Positions 1 through 11,400 of a DNA stretch of 64,000 nucleotides are shown here, one piece after another. The notes under the pieces were generated by a model, which was given only the letters and a program-made list of their open reading frames with translations, was not told the DNA's origin and ran no database searches. How positions within the stretch are numbered: the stretch's first letter is position 1; each line of letters opens with the position of its first letter. The position numbers and the translations under genes are program-made. The stretch spans positions 8,483,375-8,547,374 of the forward strand of contig NC_088297.1 in assembly GCF_032854445.1 (NCBI RefSeq). The letters run 5' to 3'. The stretch comes from Liolophura sinensis (Eukaryota; Mollusca; Polyplacophora; Chitonida; Chitonidae).

Positions 1-29
1 CAGAGGTTACGTCTTCATTTTCATCGATT

Positions 30-1030
30 TTACCAGTATGGTAATAAAAAGAAATGCCACTCTAAATAAAATGAACGAACATAATACTATATGGTGTAGA
101 CCATAAAAAAATTTAATTTGTTGCTATGCTTAACTTTGGTTTCCTTTACACATTAAGCTCATCAGAGGGAAGCCCACTCTTAACTTCCCTTCTCTTGTAT
201 TCTCATGGTCAAGAAGTTTTTAATTTATTAGTTCAAATGTCCTCAATATTCCATTGTCATTGTGCGTTCGGAGGTTACACAAAAGTACATGTAGCCTAGA
301 GCTCACAGTGATGACAATATTTGCATTATGGACATCAAAATTTATAGGGTGACATGCTTTCCGTTGGCGATAAATCTCGGTTTATTTCTGTGTCAACGAG
401 TAAATACACGTTTTTTTTTCCAGTCAAGCCAACTATTATGCGTTTCTTTTTTCTAAATCTCAGTTTCTGTTTCATGTTTGATGAACCAGACACTTCCAAT
501 TGATTGATGCAAGGTGTTTCTAACCTTACATAATATACCGAAAAATGCATTGTATCCTTAGAAATATCACCAGAACACGGTGCAGCATAAACTAACGTTA
601 ACTTGGCGACATATATGTGTCCTTATTAACAACAAGTTCATCTAACGATTGCTTAGCGCAGCGTAGTGACCCAGGAGCCTCTCGTCGATGCGGTCGCTGT
701 GAGTTCAAGTCCAGCTCATGCTGGCTTTCTCTCCGGCCGTACGTGGGAAAGTCTGGCAGAAACCTGCAGATGGTCGTGGGTTTGCACTAGGCTCTGCCCG
801 GTTTCCACCCACCATAATGCTGGCCTCCGTCGTATAAATGAAATATTCTTGAGTACGGCGTAAAACGCCTATCAAATAAATAAATAACCATTGCTGTGGT
901 TACCTAGTTTTGATGGCTACAAGGAACACACTATTTCCTATCACTATATCGTGACGTCAGACATTCATTTTAACTCATGGTCCAAGTGTATACATATGTT
1001 GGTCTTTATATGAAGTGAAACCGACGAGTT
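30..1030. repeat. Diverged direct duplication, copy 1
   Basis: This stretch is collinear, with many substitutions and indels, with 19985-20735. Shared landmarks are 'gtgtagacca', 'cacagtgatgaca', 'cgataaatctcggtt' and 'acctag(t/c)tttga'. Copy 1 carries a SINE at 648-889 that the other copy lacks at that site. No gene is recognised; the short antisense open frame at 335-550 recurs in diverged form at 20344-20574, which reflects repeat homology rather than coding. It is either an old dispersed element or a segmental duplication. Confidence 0.6.
648..889 (+). repeat. tRNA-derived SINE, family A, nearly full length
   Basis: The order is a tRNA-like head with a B-box-like 'gagttcaagtcc', a body with 'ctctgcccggtttc' and 'ataatgctgg', and the tail 'gaaatattcttgagtacgg' followed by TAAA repeats. 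The same consensus recurs at 9655, 18793, 19763, 36570, 37616 and 61075. It is non-autonomous and encodes no protein. Confidence 0.85.
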
Positions 1031-1082
1031 TCTTGCTGTACAACGACAAAAATATATATAGTTGTCCGATTTATTACAAACC

Positions 1083-1212
1083 ATACGTGGGAGGGTCTGC
1101 CAGCAGCCTGTTTTCTCGACTCTGCCCACTTTCCTCCCATCAAAATGCTGGCCGCCAACATTTAAGTGATATATTCTTGAGTACGGTGTAAAACACCAAT
1201 CAAATAAATATT
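1083..1212 (+). repeat. SINE family A, 5'-truncated
   Basis: Only the body and tail are present, from 'tacgtgggagggtctg' to 'aacaccaatcaaataaata'. The tRNA-like head is missing. Confidence 0.75.
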
Positions 1213-1429
1213 GATTACATTACGTGTAGTTAGAAGTCACAACTTGAATGCTATGAAATATGATTGATAACATTACGCATCGTAATGATTGTCGCAGGTT
1301 GTAACAAGATGTTATATTACCGCTATATGTTTTTTAAAAGTATTAATTTTAACATTTACATCCCACACTACAATTCATTTACCCTTCTGATAATCAGATT
1401 CGGGTACATATAATCCCTTCTTTCAGCCA

Positions 1430-2012
1430 GTATCATCCTTGTGTTATGACTTCCTCTTGGTTATCATGCTGTTTATCTCCCAGACCAGTCCTCATTTGAT
1501 CAACACCTTCCTCCAGCTGATATCCCCCTGGTGTCCATCATGACGTCCTCGTGGTTATCATGCTGTTTATCTCCCAGACCAGTCCTCATTTGATCAACGC
1601 TTTCCTCCTGCTGATATCCCCCCTGGTGTCCGTCATGACTTCCACATGGTTATCATGGTGTTTATCTCCCAGACCGTCCTCATTTTATCAGCACCTTCCT
1701 CCAGCTGATATGCCCCTGGTGTCCGTCATGACATTTCCTCTTTATTATCATGGTGTTTATCTCCCAGACCAGTCCTCATTTGATCACTTTCCTCCAGCTG
1801 ATATGCCCCTGGTGTCCGTCATGACTTCCTCATGGTTATCATGGTGTTTATCTCCCAGACCCGTCCTCATTTGATCAACACCCTCCTTCAGCTGATATCC
1901 CCCTGGTGTCCGTCATGACTTCCTCGTGATTATCATGGTGTTTATCTCCCAGACCAGTCCTCATTTGATCAACACTTTCCTCCCGCTGATATCCCCCTGG
2001 TGTCCGTCAAAA
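1430..2012. repeat. Minisatellite, unit about 95-100 bp, about six copies
   Basis: Each unit contains 'tttatctcccagacc', 'gtcctcatttgatca', 'cagctgatat' and 'ccctggtgtccgtcatgac'. Copies differ by substitutions and small deletions. The open frame at 1551-1874 is a by-product of the repetition. 'tctcccag' occurs in every unit, but no exon is seen beside the array. Confidence 0.85.
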
Positions 2013-3595
2013 CATAACAAATTCACAGCAGAAGTTATATGACGACATTTGGTACGAAAAGCCATTAACAATGAAATTGAAAATATGTGCAAATATTACT
2101 GTTGAAACCGTGGACGAGATATGTTGTAGAGGGTTACACATAGGGTACGTATATAATGTCAAGGAACCATTTCGAGTAATTTCCAAGCCCATTTAGGTTA
2201 CACATGCGTAATTCGGCCAATTGGGTGCCAAGGTTTCCCTCGAACTGAGGTGCGAAATACCGCCGATTGGATACAACCGCCCCACAGACATTTTAGGTTC
2301 TTGATAATTTATGAATTTCTGTACTGCCTTTATGCACCTAGTTAAAAATATATCACAATTTTGCCTGTGTTGGACAGAGCTGAAAACTGTTTGTTGTTTG
2401 TAGTGTTGCTTCCCACTCCTCTTGAGTTTACCAAGATTAAACAAATGCTTTGACTTCACTTCTTGGAACCACAACTCAACAAATGGTGATCATGCTAGGT
2501 TAATTTTTTGATATGTGGTTTTTTATATGTGGTGGAATGTCACAGTACCACGCGAAAGTTTGGAGGAATATATTTCTGAGGATAAGTTTTACAAATTTAC
2601 TTCATAAATGTAAATGAATATCATTGAGCTGGTGTAACCTTTATTAATACCTATCGAACGCTACAACAGTATGTTCGCAAATCCGTCTGCATTAATGTGC
2701 TGCAAGGTACATGATCTCAGACCAAAATCTTACATCTCTTGGGGACCCCGATCGTGATGTGCCTTAAGAGAAGCGGTCATGTCCACTGAGTTCTGTTCAG
2801 TTTACATTTAAATAATGGTCACGTAATGTAATATATAACTATCACCCGGTCACACTGTCAATGAGTGACCCATCCATAGTTATGAAACAAATTTAATCAA
2901 AGATGAATGTGCGGTATTTGCAATTAAGTGGCGTTCCCATGGCGACAAAGCGCAATGGCATTGCATGCAGCTGTCATTAAGCAATGCCCCCTGGCGACGA
3001 CTCTGGGCATTATGTAGGTGTTCAGAGTACTCCGCTGAATTCTGGGTGACCGAGTTGATTGTTTGCAGTACAAATCTGATCCGTCTCAGCAAGGTATGGG
3101 CTGCAGTGAAAATTTGACCTGTTTTCGCAAGGTACGGGATACCTCGTTATAATTGCATTGAGCAAAGGCCCAAGTGGCTAGACCTGTGTGTTCGCTGTTG
3201 ATGTCAGAAACGAAAAGAACAGTTTACCAGTAGATGTAAGTAACGTATGAAAATATCGACAACTCACAATGCATGGGATCATATGAAGTATGCTATATGT
3301 ATATGTGTGTATTGTCTAAACAGGTATGTATACTCTGTACATTGTTTGTCACGAATGGCGAAAATGCAAGGGTTATAAAGATAAGCTTATTGTTACAAAG
3401 TTTAAATAGATATTAGCGATATTCGGTATTCAGTATGACAGAGTTACATAATATAAGCACGAGAAGTAACTAATATAAATCAAATTGGGCGCAAAAGGAA
3501 AGAAAAGAAAACATGAAGCAAGGTTACTCTGACAAACATCTGAAATATTACAACATCCTTTAAAATACTTTTATCTTTTTTGTATTTTTTTGGAA

Positions 3596-3805
3596 GCCCT
3601 GAGTCCCGGGGTTCAATCCCATGTGATGCCAAGGACAAGTTTAGTGTCTCTCTAGTTTGGAAAGTAGGTAGATCAAAAACCAGTCGACCTGGCGGAGTAA
3701 ATATACATGCATTGTGACTGAGTGGAGCGTCATATCTGGTGTCTTCGGCATGATGTTCCAGTGAGACAGCACCTCAAGTATATGCCGGCATTGGGTTCAG
3801 TCTGC
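3596..3805 (-). repeat. Dispersed repeat, family D, inverted
   Basis: The reverse complement carries 'atgccgaagacaccaga', which is shared with copies at 5105-5300, 12385-12600 and 51235-51395. A B-box-like 'ggggttcaatccc' lies at its left side, so the family may be tRNA-derived. Confidence 0.55.
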
Positions 3806-4879
3806 AACCAGTAGAGTGATCTGTGACCGAAATAATATAGTAAGCAAAACTATAAACCGTTATACCCTGTTAACTCTTTAAAAGACGCACTGTTATGAAT
3901 CAATCTGAATCTTAGAAGAACAACTCTCAGGAAAAAAAAAAAACAATGGATTAACAGAAAGATTCATGCTTACTTCATACACAAAATATTATGCTTTTTA
4001 CGCCCATCGTGAGATCTCCACCAAAATCATGGGTTCAAGCCCAGTTTTCGCCCTCTCCGTTGTGGTAACTCTTACAAACATTTGTAAATGTGTCAGTTAC
4101 CTGTGCATGACAAAATCCTTTATTATAACACATTGTTTCCAGATTATACTACGATTTTGAGAAAGGAAAAATGCCAAATAAGAAACACTGAAGGTATTAA
4201 AATAATTACCTATTACTGTCTCGCATTTTATATTTTAATACGTCCCATACCTTAAGCACACCGAACTTTTGAGAAGGGTGTAATCAATAGATCATATTAT
4301 TCAAGTAAAAGATAAATTAGAGACATCGACAGAATAGCCTCGATCGCCTCAGTGTGGACTATATTAGGTCAGTCAGACTAATTACAGCTCTGATATCACT
4401 TTTGTCACGTTTTAACGTATATTTCTATGACTAGTTTTATCCGCGTCAGCTTGCACACGTTACGGCCTGCTTCCAATTACTTATTCTGCCTGAGTGGAGG
4501 GATTTCAGTCAGTGTGCTTGCCATCGGACTGTAAATCTAAAAAGCGCCAGCTGAAAAATAACAGATTTTTGTTACCCGGCTCTGTGACGAACCATGTGAA
4601 ATCGAAAACAAAACTTTGTGTGCAGGCTTGCCTTCTGGGGTCAAACGTTGTGGTTAAACACTTCTGGTGCTTATCCATTATTAAGGAAAGAGTGTACCTT
4701 ACTAATGCAGACACTGTCAGAAACTTCGCAGCTTCTGAGAACTTCTTGTTTGCGGTCACTCTGAATATATGTTTACACCAGCCTCTAAGCGCCATTTTGT
4801 AACAACTGCACACCAAGCCTCGATTTCGATTTAACATGGCGTAATCTTGAATATGATTTACTATACTATTTACTCCATC

Positions 4880-4945
4880 CATTATTGGCCGCCATCACTT
4901 GAGAAATTCTAGAGTATAGTGTTAAAGACAAATCAATCAAATAAA
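4880..4945 (+). repeat. SINE 3' tail fragment
   Basis: 'ttggccgccatcacttgag' followed by 'caatcaaataaata' matches only the tail of the SINE families here. Confidence 0.55.
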
Positions 4946-5104
4946 TACACTTATAGTCTTAAAAAAATGTTTTAACTGATCAATATGTTTATTGTCTGGA
5001 GAAAGGAAGCGGCAGTATTTTGTCCACATTGAATCTATGTATGTATGCCTGGGATGTTACGTTATACCTAGTTTTTCACTCGTTAGGTGTGATTACATAT
5101 AAAG

Positions 5105-5300
5105 TGCGTCCTCTTGCGGTAGGGCGAGTCCATACCGCCAAGGTGTTGCCACCACTGAAGTATCAAGCTAAAGACATCACGCATCACACCCCACCCGGCG
5201 ACACTGGGCCTACCAGTGCTGTTTCCTTGCTCTAACCTGTCAGTGCTGAACGCCGAGCGATGCAGCAACACGCACCATTTTAAAGTCTACGGTATGACCC
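5105..5300 (+). repeat. Dispersed repeat, family D
   Basis: It shares 'actgaagtatcaagc', 'gacatcacgcatcac' and 'gtttccttgctctaac' with the copy at 51235-51395. It lies about 170 bp upstream of the first SLCO coding exon, so it could form part of the 5' flank. Confidence 0.55.
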
Positions 5301-5491
5301 GATCCGGTGTTCAAAATGAGACGAGAGTTTTAACAATAGCACTTAACTAAGTATGCCATTTCGGTCATTGAGAAACCAGTGGTGCATGCCAAAGTGAAAA
5401 AATATAGACCATATCGTCAGATTAACAACACAAATTTCTAATAAAATTTACTGATTTATCTCTCCCGTAGATCTTGTTGAGGCCCTTTCGC

Positions 5492-8400
5492 ATGGAAACC
5501 GTTACCGTGGCAACTATCGAGATGTCGGAGAAGGGTCCCAAAAACCAAAAGAAGGGGGAACCAGCGGAAGAGAAAGACCACCGGGATACCCTGAGCAAGT
5601 CATGGCGAGAGTGCTGTCTGACGTCAATGGTGCCGTTTGCCGTGTATTACGGCATTGTTGGCATGGTAACATCAGCGCTGTCGTCTTTTCTCACGTCGCA
5701 GATCACAACGATAGAGAAGCAGTTCGGTTTGAGCAGCTCGCAGAGTGGCATACTGCTGAGTATGAACGACGCTGGCTTCCTCATCACAGTAGTGTTTGTA
5801 TCTTACTTCGGGCGTAATTCCCACATTCCTAGAATTCTTGCGCTCTGCTGTTTTATTTACGGTATTTCAGCGCTGACATGTACCATCCCTTATCTTTTCA
5901 CCGATAATTCATTTGGCGCAACCAGCAGTAGGTCCAACGTGTCGACGAATGTCACCTCTCAAGAAGAAGGGCGACTGTGTTCGGCATCAATTCTACCTCC
6001 GGACACACAAGAGTGCACCGGTGATCAGAAGAATTTCTACTCAGCCGCTAAGATGATTGCCATGACGCTAATTTCTTCCGGCATGTTCCTACAAGGCATT
6101 GCAAAATCTCCAAGAATTCCTCTTGTACAGACGTATATAGATGACAATGTTCCAAAAACCAGCTCAGGATTTTACATTGGTTAGTGATTACGTATGTTCC
6201 CGCTTACAGTAACTTTTGGTTATTCCTGCACGTTTTGCAGACATGAACGCACTATCCATGAATTGCATGCAAGAGAACAATGGCCAGTTCAGATTTGACC
6301 CCACTCGGTATTCCGCGGGAAATGGTACCATACTCCACTGTGCATACAAATTTTGCTATACGTAAATGTAATTGACCAAAACTGTCTCCCAAGGCTATCC
6401 AGTAAAACATCCAAGCTGGTTATCAAGTACCCAGTAATACGGTCAAGCTGGTTATCAGACTGTCCAGTACTACGGCCAATCCGGGTATTAGGATATCCGG
6501 TGAACGGCCACGCTGGTTATAAGGCTACCAAGTAAAATGGTCAAAGTGGTTATCAGACTATCCGGTAAAACGGCCAAACTGGTTATCAAGCTATCCAGTA
6601 AGACGGCCAAGCTGGTTATCAGGCTATCCAGTAAGACGGCCAAGCTGGTTATCAGGCTATCCAGTGAGACGTCAAAGCAGGTCTTTAGGCTAACCAGTAA
6701 AACGGCCAAGCTGGTTATCATGCTCTCTGGTAAAATGACACAGAATATGTAATGTAAGAAAAAACAAGTTTTGGAATAGTTCACAGTTCATTAGCCTTGA
6801 ATCTTGGGTCGGAGTGGCCATTGCAGAGGAAATAATAAAGAGAAAAAAACAATCTGAAGGAAGAAAGTCTGTGTAATGCAAGATTGTATTACATTATTAT
6901 ATCATATGGCTGTGTCGTATTCAACGCAATAGACTCTTAGTATAATGCAGTCTTTATGTTTGAAGTAATGAAATTTCATGCTATCTTTAACAGATTAATT
7001 TGCTATTGTTGACTAGATGCAAGAAAGTTAAAAATGAAAGTTGTCTATTCATTTATTGATATTTGGGTATCTATTTTCACAACAGGCGTAGTCATGTCCC
7101 TGGCGGTATTCGGACCGGCCATATCATTTGGACTCGGAGGATCAGTCAGTAAAATCTACGTCACCTTGGAAGGTCAGTTGTGTTACATGTCTTCTAGGCC
7201 ATTTTAATACGAGTGTAATGAACCATCTATGAAAATCTGTCATTGTGACATCCATTTATTACTAATCTGACAATGCAACACCGTTTTATTACAAACTGAC
7301 AATGTAAGGCTGCGTTTTTTACAAACTGACAATGTAACGCGGCTTTATTACAAACTGACAATGCAACGCCGCTTTATTACAAACTGACAACTCAACGCCG
7401 TTTTAATATAAAATGACAGTGTTACGCAGAGAAATTGTTAGAATCAACAGAAGATCACGTAGAACTTATTATAGTAGTATTTTTGGTATGGTTAGTTGCA
7501 AGGAAATTAGTTTTAAAAACTTAGAGTTAGTTGTATTAGCAGGAATAGTATAGTAACTGTAGTAGTATGTGTCGTAGTAGCCTATCAGAGGCATAATCAG
7601 TATGAACAAGCCGCAACAGACGAAGCAGTAAGCGTTTTTGCAGTAAAATAGGTAGCAGTATATTTAGTAATAGCACCAGGAGCCATTACTAGCAGTACCG
7701 CTAGTAATGGTGACCATGATACAGGTATATAGAAATTCAATTGACTTTACATTTCCCTCTCCTAGAGACGGCTTTGACGCCGCGTGACCCCCGCTGGATT
7801 GGTGCATGGTGGCTGGGCTTTCTCATATTTGGGGGTCTTGGGATCCTCCTGTCGTTTCCGGTCTGTCTCTTCCCGCGGAGACTGTCAAATGCTCCCTCAG
7901 GAAACAACCCAGTCTCTTCACCGTCTGAACAACATAAGGAGCAAAACATTATTCAGAAAGCGATGTTGTCTGTAAAAGGTTTGTTATTCCGTGAAAATGA
8001 AATATACGGGATATTTATCTGGTTTCTAATCGGGGGATAGCTTATTTGTTTTACGCTCCATCCAGGAGAAATCTAGTGAATGAAAATTTTTCCAAAAGTC
8101 TAAGTGTATAAATTGCAAAACAAAAAACACAGACATTAAATTGTCCAATTATCTTACTATACTATTGCGTTTAATAGCTGACTTTAAAAAAGTTAACAAT
8201 TTGGGGGATACATGTAGTATGCGTACAATATCAGCGTATAATATAAGGGTATTATAGTATAATGCGAGCAATGGAGTGTAAACAATACATACAATATTAA
8301 GGGATCTACATCGAATGCTGCAAAAGACAAAACATTGCAAACTTTGTTTTCTATCTTTTGCTGCGTGGAGTGGAACCTTGGTCGAATTGTTCAGGTATTA

Positions 8401-11400
8401 GCCTTTCAGTAAGGCGACACGTGGGCTCGAACCCTGCAATAGACAGCAAATGTGCTGATTCTCCCATTTTCACTGTTCATGGGGCCTTGGTGACAAAAAC
8501 GACGCTCGTGTGACCTTTGTCGTAGTCTAATAACACCCAATGCCACTTGTGTTCTACCAATATGGTGTTTGGATCTGTACTCCATGCGTGGGAACATTCA
8601 TCAGTAGCTTGTCAAAGATCGGTGGTTTATACCGGGCACTCCAAGTTTCCTGCACCCACAAACTGACCGTCATCGTATAAATGAAAACTTCTAGACTATG
8701 ACGTTAAACGATTAAAACATAAATAAATCAAGAAATAAATCTAGCCTCGTACATCGTGTGTGAAGGCGTGGTTGGCTAGAGCTTTTCTTGTGCCTTTCTG
8801 GATTACAACCTGCAAAATAATGTTGAAAACGATGTTTAAATTCCAAATCAAACAATTCAGGACAAAATTAAAGGTACATATATTTCTTTTTAATATTGTT
8901 TTGTTGTATTCTGTTATTCCTGGAAGCGTATGTAGGAACCTGAGCTGTGTTAATGTAAGGAGATATATGAGCAACGGGACATTATAGAATAGGCTGGCCA
9001 ATCAATTGACTATTTTTTTACTGTGTTGTTTGTTTGCTTACAGTTGCATCCGAAATTAATAAATGACATCCAGTTGTTTTCCTCAGGAATCCTACCAGCA
9101 CTTTGGCGTCTCGCCCGGCGTCCAGTCTACGTCTTCTGTGTTATCGCATCCGGCGTGCGAGTTTTCGGTATCGCCGCCAGTATCGCCTTTCAGCCTAAAT
9201 ATATGCAAGTCTACTACGGACTGTCTATCTTCAAATCCAACATGATCGTGGGTAAGACAACCGCACCTCTCAGAGAACAGCTCCACTTAGTAAATAACAA
9301 CCACACCATAGAAAATTAAACTATTTCTTCGATGAAAAAATAACCTCACGGAAAACAGCAATAACGGAACCGGTATGAAAAAGAAACTTTTTCACGAAAA
9401 ACACAGCAAATGGTAGTAAGAATAAGCTGTGATAATCCAAAAGCTGGTATAATGAAGGAATACATGAGTACAGTTATCGCAATATTTAGTTTCTTGCATT
9501 GGTGTCCATATGATCTCAACGTCGTAATCGAAAATAAATCAGCATTATCATACCGCCAACGTTATAACCAGGAGTGTTTGAACAGTGCTTAGCACGAAAT
9601 GAATAAACAAATATAACCGTTACTCTATCAAAACACAGCACATGTCTATCACTGTTGTGAAACCAATGAGCCTCTCACCAATGCAGTAGCTGTGAATTCA
9701 AACCCAACTTATGCTGCATTCCACTCCCGTCGTGGAAAGTTGGGAAGGTGTGCCAGAAACGTGCAGATGTTTCTTGGTTTTCCCCGGGCTCTGCCCAGTT
9801 TCCTCCCACAATAACTAGTGTCATCCGTAACGTATATGTGAAATATTCTTGAGAGCGGCGAAAAATTAATAAATTAAATATTGAAGCCAGCCGTATACAT
9901 GTCCTAACAGGTCACTGCTTGATTCCTCACGATTTATGGGTGTTTGATTTCTCAGGATTTATGAGTGTTTGATTCCTCAGGGTTTATGGGCAATTGGTTC
10001 CTCATTATCTATGGGTGTTTGATTCCTCACGATTAATACGTGCTTGGTTCATCAGGCTTGATGGGTGTTTGGTTCTTGAAGATTTATGCATGTTTGATTC
10101 CTCAGGATTTATGGTCAATTGGTTCCTCATTATCTATGGGTGTTTGATTCCTTACGAATAATACGTGCTTGGTTCCTCAGGCTTGATGGGTGTTTGGTTC
10201 CTCACGATTAATACGTGCTTGGTTCCTCAGGCTTGATGGGTGTTTGGTTCCTCAAGATTAATACGTGCTTGGTTCCTCAGGCTTGATGGGTGTTTGGTTC
10301 CTCACGATTAATACGTGCTTGGTTCCTCAGGCTTGATGGGTGTTTGGTTCCTCAGGCTTGATGGGTGTTTGGTTCCTCAGGCTTGATGGGTGTTTGGTTC
10401 CTCAGGCTTGATGGGTGCTTGGTTCTTCAGGCTTGATGGGTGTTTGGTTCCTTAAGATTTATACATGTTTGATTCCTCAGGATTTATGGGTGTGGGAACA
10501 GCCGCCTCAGCGATATTCCTCAGCGGTATCCTCACCCGGAAGCTCAAACTAGAGTTGCACGGAATGTTGAAATTGATTATCACCACTCAGATTATCTCCA
10601 GTCTTCTTTTCCTCATCGGTATATTTCTGGTCTGTCCTCAGCCACAGATACAAGATTTCGACATTAATGTGTAAGAGTAAAGTATGAATTTTTTTCCTCC
10701 CTAAGATAAACGAACTTAACTAGGATTTAATTGAATCAAGCCCAGCCTAATATATTATGTATTTAACTTTTGATTTATGCTTAGTAAAGTTGCTGGTATA
10801 CGCCCCAAAAACTGGCGTTAAATGATCAAAGATGTTACGATGCACATATTGCCTTTGACGTGAAGATGAAGTCTCAAAAATACTAAAGCGTAATGTATAG
10901 CAAAAAAAAACAAAAAAAATGAAAGCTCAGGGCTATTTATTCAGTACCTTGTACCTTCACGTCGCGCACAGGATAGTTTGTATATTTGTTGGAAATCTGC
11001 TTTATTTATTGATTTATAGATTTATTTGTTTATTTATTGGTGTTTGACGCCATACCCACGCCATAAGTTTCGCATGAGATTCAAGGAGGGGAATAACCTA
11101 CATTTACATTTGTTATCTTTCAGCAACCAAATACATCCACTCGTAAAATTTTCTGGGGAAAATTTCTCTTCCTGTTCTGCCGTATGTAACTGTGACGCAG
11201 CAGATTTTTTTCCGGTTTGTGGCTCGAACGCAATCAACTATCTGTCACCTTGTCACGCAGGGTGTAGCGGCAAAAGTCTCACGGTAAGAATTTTTCTGCT
11301 CTGTGCCTGTTGGAAATATTTGTGTCAGAAGCTGTTTTACTGTCATTAAATCCTTTGGAGATCTCAAGAATGCACTTTTTTGGCAGAAAGTGTCTCACTG

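Larger units (their letters stand above)
2013..5100. other. Intergenic DNA upstream of the SLCO gene
   Basis: No gene is recognised. It holds an inverted family D repeat (3596-3805) and a SINE tail (4880-4945). A 125-codon antisense open frame at 4505-4882 has no recognisable domain or splice context and is not called. The SLCO exon at 5471 begins at a splice acceptor, so untranslated first exons and a promoter may lie here, but I could not place them. Confidence 0.5.

Noticed and set aside
4505-4882. 125-codon minus-strand frame upstream of SLCO
   Set aside because: No domain, no splice context, and an overlapping 102-codon frame on the other strand.
6488-6784. Repeat-encoded frames on both strands in SLCO intron 1
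   Set aside because: They follow from a 33-bp minisatellite period.
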